From positions 188,208,348 to 188,272,347 of the forward strand of contig CM024753.1 of the NCBI GenBank assembly GCA_014218235.1: a stretch of DNA of 64,000 nucleotides. The letters are read 5' to 3'. A model generated the notes under the pieces. That model was not told where the DNA came from and searched no databases. It saw only the letters and a program-made list of their open reading frames with translations. Origin of the DNA: Colocasia esculenta. Taxonomy: Eukaryota; Streptophyta; Magnoliopsida; Alismatales; Araceae. The position numbers and the translations under genes were made by a program. Shown here piece after piece: positions 12,357-22,536 of the stretch; the first letter of the stretch is position 1; every line of letters starts with the position of its first letter.

Positions 12357-14881
12357 TTATTATCACGTAGAAAGGAATGTCGTCCTCGACATTCAAAATA
12401 AACCATAATAAGCCAGATTATCACCTAAAAAGAAATAAAACCATATACAGAACAAGTAGGATACACTTCCTCTGCATCTTTCTTTCAAACCATCTGTACT
12501 GACTAACCCATTTTTTCATTTTCACACTTATTCTGCCTTCTATTCTCTTTTCAGATCATTTCATTACTGCTCCATTCCATAGATTCATTCTGACATTCCT
12601 TACCCTTTGACCGTAGGCGATTCTACCTTGCCGGTGGCACTTTATCTCCTTGGACTCAACCTGCTTCCACATTTTCTGGGCTGTGTTTGCAACATTTCTT
12701 CCTGGGCCATATTCCTTGCTCGAAACCTTTCACTTTATTCCACTACCTTTGGATGTTCTGTCGTGCTAAACCTTCCTTAAATTCTTGAATTCCTCAGTGC
12801 CATTCCATTATCCACTTGTCACCATTAGCCATTACTCTACTTTATCTGCATTCACATACTTAACTGTCTGACTTATGGGTTGTGGACCCACCACACACTT
12901 CTACTGCGCTACTCTGATCACACCAAACACTGGGCAAAACCATAACTCTGACCTCAATTTCACCTTTACTGGCTTCCCAAATCATCTTATTTATTCACTT
13001 ACCACTGGAAGAAAACACTAATGTTTCCAGTCTGCTTTTCTTATTCTGATCGAACCATCTGCTAAAGCTCTAAATTCTGGCATACCACTGTCAACACATC
13101 TTACCTTAATTCGTATTCCCAGGCTGACGTTGCACTTTTCTTATCTCATAATTACACTGCTTAACTGACCCTGCTCGGATTCTGTTTTAACTATTTTTGT
13201 GCCACACTATATTCTAAATTTTACCATATCACTACTAACATACTTTACTTTTATATGCTTTCCTCACTTCAAACAATATTTCTGACTAACTCAGCAAACC
13301 AAACCCATATCTTTTACAATTTCTATTCTCACTGCTGCCACGCTGTTATCAAGACAAAACTTACTCGATGTCATCTTATTCAGAATTCCTTGCTGCTAAA
13401 CTGATCATGCCTTTTCTTATCCTTTCTGTTTTACTTTCCCACCTCTTAATCTACTCACTATTCTTTAACTGTTATGCTGTGACCTTTACATTAAACTTTG
13501 GAGACAATCTTATACGAAACCCATTTGTTCATCTGGATCACCTTGCTGTTTACTATTTACACAAATTCCTGCTACACATTCCATGATTCATCTGATTATC
13601 GTTGCTTTATAATCTGCCATATTCTTCATCTATTTAGTAATATTGAACTTTAACTTTACTGCCAACATCATAATTTCATTTCTGCAAAGCATTTCTCTTA
13701 ACTATTCTACTAACTGCCTAATCTTACTATACCATTCACACTACAATCCTTCTTATTAAAATACTGACATAGCCATAAACTGAAACTATATCCTTCAAAC
13801 ACAATATCTGATTCTACCTGGCTCCTCTATTCTACATTATTGATCCACTACTGAATACCAACAATTCCACTATTGCAGCTTACTCACAAATGTCCATTCA
13901 CAATTTACCTTGCCTTGACCTTAATCTGCCTCTGGCACAAAATTTACTTTCCTGTGCCCATAAATTGCACATAAATGCTGGCATTACTGCTCTTATCTTT
14001 AACACTGTAATCCTGTGTAAATCTTTCTACGAAATCCTTACCCACTGCCACTTACTAAGTGAACATCTTCCTTATGAAATTCTCAGAAAAATGTGACTAC
14101 ATGCTGTTCTTTTTTATTCTTTCTTTACCCAGCTACTCATCTCTGTATATACTTACATGAATCTCTATATCAAACTTTCCATTATCATCATTATTCATAA
14201 CAGCACTATTCTGAAACTCTTTATTGCACCCTTTTCTAGTCACAAATACACACTTCATCTGACTGCCACACATTACTGTTCCTCTGTTTGCTAATACCAC
14301 ATCTTAAGCTGAACTACCTCACTTAATCATTTCAGACCTGACACATCACTTAATCACGTCGCTTCTTAATATCTATCCACACAATTCTCAAATACATTAA
14401 CTACTTCTGCCAAAGTTCTCAGCCGTAACTTATGCATTTAACAATTCTGATCACACTGCAGTATTCCTCATCATAATGCTATTTCTTCTGCCATTCCATC
14501 ACATCATTACCCTATACCTGTCTTTACTAACTCTGGTCCTCACTAAAACACATTCACTAGTTTCCATAACTGAATTCATTAATTCCTTTAATTTCTATAA
14601 CTGAGAACCTTTTAAACAATTATATTTTAATCACAAACTGGCATTCTGATGTGACCACACTCACTGTATCATTAATCCTGCCATTTTTCTGCCATTTCTA
14701 ACAACTACCAGTTTAACAAACAAAAACATGCAGTTCTCATATCAAAAGTTCACGTGAAAACCATATGGAGATCACATAAAACCACAGACTTACTACGAGC
14801 AGTTGACATTAAACCATGTCTTGGGACATTGTACTCTCAATGTCTTTTCATATTCTAACTGGACCATGTTCTGATACCAAC
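12357..14881 (-). mobile_element. Internal domain of B, no coding capacity
   Basis: AT-rich, with only short open frames (72 codons at most) and no retroviral motif. Both ends match the internal domain of E read in the opposite direction: next to the primer site (14700-14881 versus 41828-42120), and near the 3' end (about 12430-12760 versus 47500-47850). One shared stretch is GGAAGAAATGTTGCAAACAC or close to it. A TAA in the same frame of both copies argues that this conserved block is not protein-coding. The 3' end also contains TTTCTTTTTAG, shared with E and G. Confidence 0.8.
14868..14880 (-). other. Primer binding site of element B
   Basis: Minus-strand TTGGTATCAGAAC, one change from the initiator tRNA-Met site of A and G, directly beside the LTR end at 14882. 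Confidence 0.88.
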
Positions 14882-17800
14882 TGTGACGGCCCTGGATACT
14901 TATGCCCAATAAGGCTCCATATCCAGATCCGCCTCCCGCGAACGGACCAAAGTCTCGCAAGGGATATCTCACACAAATGTCCAGTAAGAATATAAAAGAC
15001 AACAACTATAGTATAAGACACAAGAAAGTACATGTGCTCATATCTATAAACCACATTGTACAACTGTCACAATACATTATTACATGTCCAATTAAAAAGT
15101 ACAACTACCTGGGGTATACCCCGAGGGAGCACAAGCTCACACAACATGACTACAACTCAACTGCTGGTGGTACAAGTCTGCCACAACGTCTCCACAAGCC
15201 ACACAAACGGCAAGCCCTAAAAAGAACTGTACGGGAGTGAGCCTCAACAAGTCACAGGCTCAGTAGGGGACCACCCAAAACAACACGCAACACTGAAGAA
15301 CCTCAACCCCAGAGGGTCTCACTGGCAACTCAAATAGCCAAACCATATCATGCTCACAATATTTATAATAAATAACAGCTTAAATAATAAATCATAAACA
15401 AATACATATTCCTCGGAAAGAAAGAGGAACCATAGGACTAGCACAGCACGACTAGTCCACTCAACAACTAAAATGCCTAGGCCGCAAGCCTCACAGGCAC
15501 ATTATTTCAACGACTGGTTGCCTAAGCTACAAGCCACACAGGTAAACCACTGCCTAGGCTACAAGCTTCACAAGTGAACCCCAAACACACAGGTAGCAGA
15601 ACCGCTGACCAAGAGCTAGCCCATTATACTCCCAAATCACAATATGTCGGGAGCCATACACAAGGTAGCAGGATGGGCTACAACGATGCCAGTCCATCAT
15701 GCACTGAAACCATAATCGGAAGTTTACCCGAGGAAGGGTAAAACACAACAAGTGGAAGGTGTACACGACCTCCACCTTAACACCTGAAAAGACTGGTACA
15801 CTCCGTATGACCATAAAGCACTACCCACACAGGGTACAGGTACCTACTACCATGAGGTACCACTACGGAAACCACAACCAAACCAGTGCCACCACAAAGC
15901 ACGCCACCACGGGCAAAACCTTGACACATTTGTGCCAATGAAGGGGCACACCACATGAGTCAAACCACAACCAGTGAGTCTCCGCTCACCAATCACAACT
16001 ACAACCGTGCTAACAACAGGGCACACCTCAATGATTAAAACCACAACCAACAAGCCACTACACACACACTACAACCAGTAGCAAAGCACGAGTCGGAAAG
16101 GAACGACGCCGCCACACGGGAACGGACTACTGATTCATGACGCGAGTATCCAACCCGGACAACACAACACAAGAACTACCTCTCAGTCTCGCAGTCACGG
16201 ACGAAAGGTCCAACTGCCGCTCCACAAGCACAAGCCAAAGAACAGTGGAGACCAACACCACACACAACTGTAGGCCCATGCCTAGCACCTTTAGGGACTC
16301 TAGCCTAAGCTCCCTAAAGTGATGCACTGGAAAATAGGACTAGCTGGGAACCAGTGTCAACTGCTGGTGTCCGTACCCCCAACTACGAGCGCGCTACAAG
16401 TGACTAAACACAAACTCTCACAAGTCGCTACCCTCTGTCGTCTTTCCCTTAGCCGGATGTACAACTCAAGCACAGGAGTGAGGGTGTCCAGGACAGACGA
16501 CACAGACCTCGACGGTACAACCCAAGTACCAGGACAAACCCCGAGCACAACCAACACACGTGCCTGGCTCACACAGAACCTGGGGTACCCGACTAGAGAG
16601 GTATTCCGGAATAGGCGCCGGACCACCACACTCGGCAACGCATAAACCACGATACGTACATGTATAATCTTTATTATAAACCACGATACACACGTGAGGT
16701 ATAGCTTGTCCAGGTCACCCTGTAACCTACAAGCTAGCCTTCACAAACATTTACATACACTGCATAACCCATAATATCATAGCCTGTCATTGGTCACGAA
16801 GTGACCTCCACGACCGTACCAAACTCGTTACACGATAATCACTTAATAGCCATACTAATAACTTACTAGTTAAACCATCTTAAATACATAAACTATAATA
16901 TACATTAAAAGACCAAGGCTAGGTTCACACCGAAACCTCACTGCTATACATACCACTCAAACCATGTAAATCATATGCCAACCTTGTAAAGAACACGTCC
17001 AACCACATGGACGACACGCTCAACGAGCACTGCAGGTGCCAATGCACCACGCATACTAGCCATGCAAATAAAAAACTGATAATCAAATAATCGTACCATG
17101 ACAAGCATGCACACTAAGACCTCTCAGCTGAGGTCACGACATAGGGTGTTGACACCTTCAGAACGCGACACTCCGATATGTCGTGTTCAAGCTGGTCACG
17201 ACGGAAGGGTCTGTCGCCTTCACAGGCGAAAACCCTAATCCAGAACCTCTCTCCGGATTTACCATGCAAACCACCCTAAACGATAAACCAACCTAGTGTT
17301 CTTGCTCATTTCATCACCTATACATGGTATCTAGTGTTTGTAAAGCGATAAACAAGCTAACAGGCAATCCACATAACAAATCGAGGTAGAACTCCCTACC
17401 TTCATGAAGAACATGCAAACCATCCACGGTACGGTGTCTCCCCCACTCCACGCGACGTACTCACGGCGAGAGCATGCCAAAAACCCCGCTAAAACGCCAA
17501 ATCGCCTAGAGAAACTGCAGCAACTTCTCCCCTGGCCGAGCAGAGCTTGCCCCAGCTCTGTCCGGCCAAAACTTCTTTAAAAATGCACAGTGGTTGGGAA
17601 CGTGATGCAGCCCTACGTTGCGACCTGAACGCGACATAGGAGGCCGTCGCCTTCCCAAGGCCGATGTCAGCTGACTGCCCAGCGCACAACACGCAGCAGC
17701 CATGCAGACGAAGACTGCCAAATAGAGGAAACATGAACGCGACCACCAGGGTCGTCGTGTTCAGAACGCGACGCATACCTCTGTCGCGTTCATAGGCACA

Positions 17801-17949
17801 GAACCTGTGAGCACTTTGGGCCCAATCTGCCGGCCCACAAAGCCTCAAAACCCATCGAACACCTGAAACACAAGCTAATGGGCCACACATTGGCCACCAA
17901 ATCCACTAAACAAGGATCCACGAGGAACCGAAAAATGCGCGACGTTACA
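14882..17949 (-). mobile_element. 5' LTR of element B
   Basis: 3.07 kb, adjacent to the primer binding site and ending GACGTTACA at 17949 beside target duplication GTCGA. U3 hairpins GAACGCGAC/GTCGTCGTGTTC (17735-17762) and GAACGCGACG/GTCGCGTTC (17764-17791) match those in the other LTR. A second CG-rich cluster lies at about 17120-17230. Confidence 0.9.
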
Positions 17950-18320
17950 GTCGAAACCAAGATATGTTTCATCCAGTGAAAGGTCTCATTGTCGGTGTCA
18001 CATGGCGTGTCGGCTATGGTGTCGACTTGTCGACATGACCCCGAGGTGTGGGAAGAAGGCTTCCTGGGTATATAAGACCCAGAACTGACCTCCAGACTAG
18101 AAGACTCCTTGGTGGGCTCCGAGGCATGAGCGTCGAGCCGAGATGCCTCCGGAAGAGACGTCCTCATCTCGAAAGGACGAGGAGGCGAGGCTGCTTCAGA
18201 CGATGCCGAAGCGGAGGACTTATCAAAAGGAGAACCTTCATATGAAGAACCCTTTCGAATGCGAGGAAGAGGAATTGGATGCATGAGGTGGAGCTCATTG
18301 CTTACCTCTGAAGGAAGCAA
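17950..18320 (-). CDS. Antisense ORF of Tat element T1, 5' part (function unknown)
   Basis: A frame opens with ATG at 18318-18320 on the minus strand and stays open to the B insertion point. The translated frame runs on into the B LTR by chance. With B removed it continues in frame at 9247 down to TGA 9149-9151, giving 154 residues. The visible part is rich in Ser, Pro and charged residues, with no membrane segment or catalytic motif I recognise. A TATA box lies about 125 bp upstream on the same strand. Tat-lineage elements are known to carry extra ORFs in this place and orientation. The protein may have more exons upstream. That it is expressed is inference. Confidence 0.55.
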
Positions 18321-18443
18321 GCGGAGAATGAAGATCGACTATGGAAGCTCAAAGGTCAGATCGAAGAACGTCAGCTAGTCGGTTGGTCATCTGATGAAAG
18401 CTCATGCATGAAAGCAAGGGTGGCGTTTCGGCAGCAGACCCCA

Positions 18444-18453
18444 CTATTTATAG
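18444..18453 (-). promoter_or_regulatory. TATA box candidate for the T1 antisense ORF
   Basis: The minus strand reads CTATAAATAG, a consensus plant TATA box, 124 bp before the ATG at 18320. It is on the strand opposite to T1's own gag-pol transcription. Confidence 0.6.
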
Positions 18454-18819
18454 TGCCTGGGGGCCGATCAAATCCAACAGTTGGCTTTCATCGTCATCGA
18501 CAACTGTCAAGATTGAACCATGTGACGGTCTTAAATTGGTTACTGAGTTTTGCCTCGAATTCGAATCGACGCGGCTTGCCAGGAATGCAGTGATGGTGCG
18601 CGGGAGTCGAGGCGGCAACACAACAATTGAAGTCGTGTGCAGCGGCCGAGGAAGCTCTGCCATCATGACACTAGCGTAGATTGTGCGGCGATGGGATGTG
18701 CGGCAGATCACGTGGGCTAACAGAGCCACAGGCAAGCCACGTGTCGTCGACTGAGGAATTCCAGACAACAGCTTCACCTCGGCCCACTGGAGAGGTCCGA
18801 CGTGAACCTAGGGGGCCAA

Positions 18820-19534
18820 TGATACGGGGGGTCCCCATGAGTCGGTCGAAGCCTCAGCTAGGCCGACCTCCCAAAGTACCAGAGCTGATGTCTCGACATG
18901 GCTCGAACCAGAATCCATTGTCGTCTAGACCGACGAGTCAGGTCGGCTAGGATGACCTCTTCACACCCCTTAGGCTGACTGCCTCAGCTCGACCAAGGAC
19001 GAGGAATCCCTGGCTCGGCCTCGACTAATACGAAGCACGATGTGTCCTAGGGGTTCTTGAGAACTTTGCTCACGTAATGGTTGAAGCATTAACTGACGAT
19101 GTAATGGCCGATAATCGTGCGCCCAGTAATTGCAACCATTAAGACCACGATCTGGCATGGCACTACGATCCGACAACAATCACGGAGATCCACTGCGGGA
19201 TTCGCGAGATCGTCCAACTGATTCCACAGGAGCTCAACCCTTATAAAAGAGGCAGGCACTCTTTAGACGTAGTTATGTTGTTCCACTCTTTAGGTTAGGT
19301 CATTCTACTCAGCTAGCTACTGACTTAAGCGTCGGAGTGTCTCCCCGCCGAGACCCCTTAGTGGGCTTTGCAAGTCCTCAGACAACGTCGTTGGGAGCTC
19401 GGAGCACGCGTCCCAGGTTGGCTAAGCGGACCTCGGATCGGTCCCTCGGCTTAGTCGTCTTGGCTCGAACGCCTCGCGTTGGTCGCCTCGATGATCACCT
19501 TGGCATGATCGACCTTGGTGTTACTACAAGTGCA
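18820..19534 (+). mobile_element. 3' LTR of T1
   Basis: Begins TGATACGGGGGG, preceded by the purine-rich AGGGGGCCAA (18810-18819), a polypurine-tract candidate. It matches the T2 LTR at the start (TGATACG), in the middle (AATTGC-ACCATTAAGACCAC region), at TATAAAAGAGGCA-CACTC (about 19240) and at CGTCGGAGTGTCT (about 19330). The right end is uncertain: TTACTACA at 19528 or AGTGCA at 19534. Confidence 0.75.
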
Positions 19535-20374
19535 TATGTGATCTGCTATATTCAAATAAAGAGTCTATTTAATAAGATGAAGATTTTAAAATGTTGATAT
19601 ATTTTAGAGATATCAATAATTAATTCTAACAACAAAATGTACATATATATATATAGTGAAGCTATTGTAAGCATAGATAATTGGTGCAGCCTACCGACAT
19701 CTTAGATGAGAACAACTTACTATTCGATGATTTTATCCATCAAGCTGCTTGCCCTAGATACATAAGATGAGTCCCACAATATAGTGATGTGTGTTGTGAG
19801 GTCCGTCGTATATGTCTAAGATAGACAAGTCGACCATTTTAAATAATGTTTTCCCATCTGAAATGGGCAAAATCCATGGCACTTAGTGCATGTAGAAATT
19901 TTCTCTAACTCTATTTATTTATTTACGAGGAAATTAAGCCCAATGTACTTGCCTAAGCATATTTGATGTACTTTGATATTGATATGACAACTCACGTGAC
20001 GACAAATTAGGTGGCACGACCGATGACTGAGTTTTAAAATATACATCTGAGCTTTAAAATAAAAATATTATCCTTAGGATTTAAAAATAAAGGTTGCACT
20101 TGTACTAATAATTGGGCTCTAAAATAAAAGTTTAGTGTCCAAATATAAATATAGGCTCAAAATATTATATTTATGATTTAATAATATTAAACTTTGAGCT
20201 TCAAAATAGTGATTTTAATCTTCTAAGTAATAATTTTGGTCTCTAAAATAATGACTTTAGATCATGTAGTCTCCGCTGTTGCTGCCCCTATCTATCAACC
20301 AATGTGGTGTGTAATATAATATCACATAGACTACCAATTAAATGATGTAAATTGTCATATAGACTAGAGAAAAA
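19535..20374. other. AT-rich non-coding sequence with degenerate repeats
   Basis: No ORF or recognisable element. From about 20030 to 20270 a degenerate unit resembling GGGCTCTAAAATAAAAGTTT recurs at irregular spacing, at least five times with substitutions. A short TATATATA run is near 19650. Confidence 0.5.
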
Positions 20375-20572
20375 TTTAGTGTAAGAACACATTTATATTT
20401 CAGTTGTAACATAATTCATAAATTTTAAATTGAATTTATAAATATTTAAGTTGGACTCGTAAAATTTAATTTGAACTCATAGAATAATATGTCAAGATGC
20501 ATTAGACTATTTTAAATGGACTAATGAGAGTTCTTTCTTACAATTAAAATATAAACGTATTCTTACACTAAA
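20375..20572. mobile_element. MITE with about 35-bp terminal inverted repeats
   Basis: 198 bp. The left end TTTAGTGTAAGAACACATTT and the reverse complement of the right end TTTAGTGTAAGAATACGTTT continue in parallel for about 35 bp with 4 mismatches, all transitions. The centre is AT-rich and non-coding. TA sits at both boundaries inside the TTTA/TAAA edge, compatible with a TA target duplication as in Tc1/mariner-type (Stowaway-like) elements, but the terminal sequence is not the usual Stowaway one, so the superfamily is open. Confidence 0.78.
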
Positions 20573-20689
20573 TATTTTTTAATTTATTCTTGCACTATTT
20601 CGTACTTAATATATTTGCTGCTGCACTTCTCTTTATTTATTTATTTGTTGTGTTAGAATTTCATCAGGAGACGGCTGTCATGTTATTGG

Positions 20690-21290
20690 CGCCACAGTTT
20701 CAAACCGGAAGCGCAGCGCGCTTGGACAGACGGATCCTGGCCATCTGTGTCGGCGATGGCGATGGCGACGGCAGAGATTCTTGCGCCCCGCCCTCGGTGG
20801 ACGCATCCAGCGAGCCCCCACCCATTCTTCCTAGTCCCCTCGGCCCCATCCCCGCACCACCACATCATGATGACGAAGTGACTTCACTGATTTGTCGTCA
20901 CTCCCGTCCATCCACGGCCGGGAGAAAGGTGTGCGTTCACTACGAACCAACCCTGGCGGTTCGAAGACCCGTGGTGCGGTGCGGTGCACTGCGGTGGTCC
21001 CCGTCACGCTTTTCTCGCTCCCACTAATTAAAAGGGAAAATGGACGGTGCACAGTAGTCATGGTTAAACACGTCGCTTTCCGCTAAAAAAGTTCGCTGAC
21101 CTCACATCGACGACTCTTTAAATGACCTTGTCCTCTCATTGGCTTCCACTTACGTGACTGACAATTCGCTTCGGCGTAGTGGAGGGTTAGCCAATCCCCA
21201 TCAGCGCTCGTAAAAGAGGGACGGCAATAGCTGCGCGGTGGCAGTCTCTTCTTTATTTAAGGAGGAAAAAGAAATGTGCCCGTGCGTGTG
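20690..21290. promoter_or_regulatory. GC-rich, CpG-containing island resembling a gene promoter or captured gene fragment
   Basis: About 600 bp of GC-rich sequence in AT-rich surroundings. It contains CCAAT motifs (ATTGGC near 21140, AGCCAAT near 21190), ACGTG cores (TACGTGAC near 21150) and CTTTAAAT/TTTATTTAAG elements. Open frames exist on both strands (145 codons at 20590-21027, 76 and 61 codons on minus) but none has a known motif, and their openness follows from base composition. It may be a remnant of a host promoter plus 5' region or a fragment carried by a mobile element. Confidence 0.35.
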
Positions 21291-21795
21291 TCAAATTATA
21301 TTTCTTTAAGATATTCTAAATTAGTCTGTTAATTACTGTTTATGTATTGTTATTTTTCAGAATGTTGTGAATATTGGTTTGCAATGTCAAATATGTTCTT
21401 ATGCAACTTGCCTTTAAATTTTTTTTATTAAAAAAAAGTGTTTTAATAAACTCTCCTGGTAATAATGCCAAATAAATAAGTGTTGTTTAACCCCATTTTC
21501 CGGTAGGGTTGCAGTTGGGTAACAAAAAGACTCGAGCTGGAGTTCGATGGAAATGCATGTCGCTTACAAGCGGATTGGAAGTCTGTGTCTAATTTTAGTA
21601 AAGAATAAGGTTAAATGCGATAAATCCATTAACAATAATATGATTTTCCAATGTCTTTGATTTAGAATTATTTTTCAATTGCCCCACTAAAACTTGATTT
21701 CTAATCATTGGGTGCCTCGTCTTAAATTCCAGCCAATTATATTAAGTTTTTTTTATAGAATAAATATATATATACATATATTTTAAATCATTGGG

Positions 21796-22130
21796 TCCCC
21801 CCCTTCCCCATCTCCATCTTGTGCCGCTTGACTCCTTTCCTTCTCCCCTCTACTATGTCTCTCCCTCCTCTACTAATACTTCACCCCTGGTCTCCACCAT
21901 CGCCACCCCTATACCCCCCCCACCCACCTGTGATGTTCCTCTCTACAAAGTCCCCACACCCCCCATCTCCTCCCCGTCAAATCTTCATCTCCCTCTCTCT
22001 CATCTTATCCTCCCATCTAACCCATTGCCCCTCCCCCCGTCCGATGTACTCGTCCCGCCATCCTACTCCTCAGTGCACCCTCCCTAGCCAAATGTATCCA
22101 CCATCCCTCTTTCCCCCTTCGTCTCTCGCC
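21796..22130 (+). repeat. Long pyrimidine-rich tract
   Basis: About 330 bp made mostly of C and T with very few G, including runs of C7-C9. It is a strongly strand-asymmetric low-complexity tract. The Pro/Ser/Leu-rich frames over it (98 and 115 codons) are a by-product of composition. Confidence 0.7.
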
Positions 22131-22243
22131 GGCCGTTTTTGTAGCAACCCATTATTTTATAAATAAATTAATTGATTAAACTAATTAGAATATGTGGGTA
22201 GATTAAATCCCAATAAGTAAAAACATGTGATGGGCTTCACTAA
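22131..22243. other. Short non-coding segment with LTR-like start
   Basis: TGTAGCAACCCATT at about 22140 resembles an LTR 5' end. I find no matching AGGGTTGCTACA-type end downstream, so no element is claimed. Confidence 0.25.
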
Positions 22244-22255
22244 TGGTCTGTGACA

Positions 22256-22524
22256 GTTTCTTTTTTTATAACGAGTAAACCCCGTCCCGTGTGGTTTTGT
22301 GGGCTCAGAGATTGGTGTTCGTGAACTTCAAGGTCAGGACTTGATAGCTCCTACTTTCTGTGTACTCGTATTGCCCTTACCCCACTTGACCGAGAAAATC
22401 CCGCATCTACACACCTCGAGGATTGTATGTAAATCAGGTAAATCCCCCCCCCCCCCAGGAATCAAACTCAGGACCTCTTGCTTTTAAGCAAGAGATCTTA
22501 CCGATCGACCCAGCCGGGGTCCTC
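22256..22524 (-). mobile_element. tRNA-derived SINE with 12-bp target site duplication
   Basis: Flanked by the identical TGGTCTGTGACA at 22244-22255 and 22525-22536. On the minus strand the head is tRNA-like: a box A-like GGGTCGATCGGTAAGA (22496-22511), an anticodon-arm-like perfect hairpin CTCTTGCTT/AAGCAAGAG (22475-22494) and a box B-like GAGTTTGATTCCT (22457-22469), then a G13 run. The unique body ends in an A-rich tail, TTATAAAAAAAG. Length 269 bp. Box B differs from GGTTCGANTCC at two positions, so the internal Pol III promoter is partly decayed. It was mobilised by LINE machinery in trans. Confidence 0.87.
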
Positions 22525-22536
22525 TGGTCTGTGACA

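Larger units (their letters stand above)
9248..17949 (-). mobile_element. Non-coding LTR retrotransposon B (LARD-like, Tekay-related)
   Basis: A complete 8.7-kb element: LTR, 2.5-kb internal domain, LTR. It is flanked by GTCAA and GTCGA, a 5-bp duplication with one transition. The primer site next to 14882 shows it reads on the minus strand. No gag, protease, RT or integrase motif appears in any frame of the internal domain, so it depends on proteins supplied in trans, plausibly by A- or G-like elements with matching LTR ends and primer site. The LTRs differ at roughly 6% over the first 250 bp by eye, mostly transitions, so it is not young. Element E is a relative. Confidence 0.88.
17950..19534 (+). 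mobile_element. Tat-lineage Ty3/gypsy element T1: 3' region and 3' LTR
   Basis: The segment ends in an LTR (18820-19534) homologous to the split 5' LTR of T2, which has Tat-type gag-pol. The coding part of T1 would lie left of the window. Between pol and the 3' LTR it holds an antisense gene, as is known for Tat-lineage elements such as Grande. The target duplication cannot be checked because the 5' end is absent. Confidence 0.78.

Noticed and set aside
17790..18320. 176-codon minus-strand frame taken as a whole
   Set aside because: The part from 17949 to 17790 is B LTR sequence; only 17950-18320 belongs to the T1 antisense frame.
20590..21027. 145-codon plus-strand frame as a host gene
   Set aside because: No recognisable domain, open frames on both strands over the same GC-rich bases, and no clear gene structure.
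21791..22166. Proline-rich protein frames of 98 and 115 codons
   Set aside because: They arise from an almost G-free pyrimidine tract in two frames at once.
22457..22512. A functional tRNA gene
   Set aside because: Boxes A and B are degenerate, there is no paired acceptor stem, and the sequence is the head of a SINE with a target duplication.
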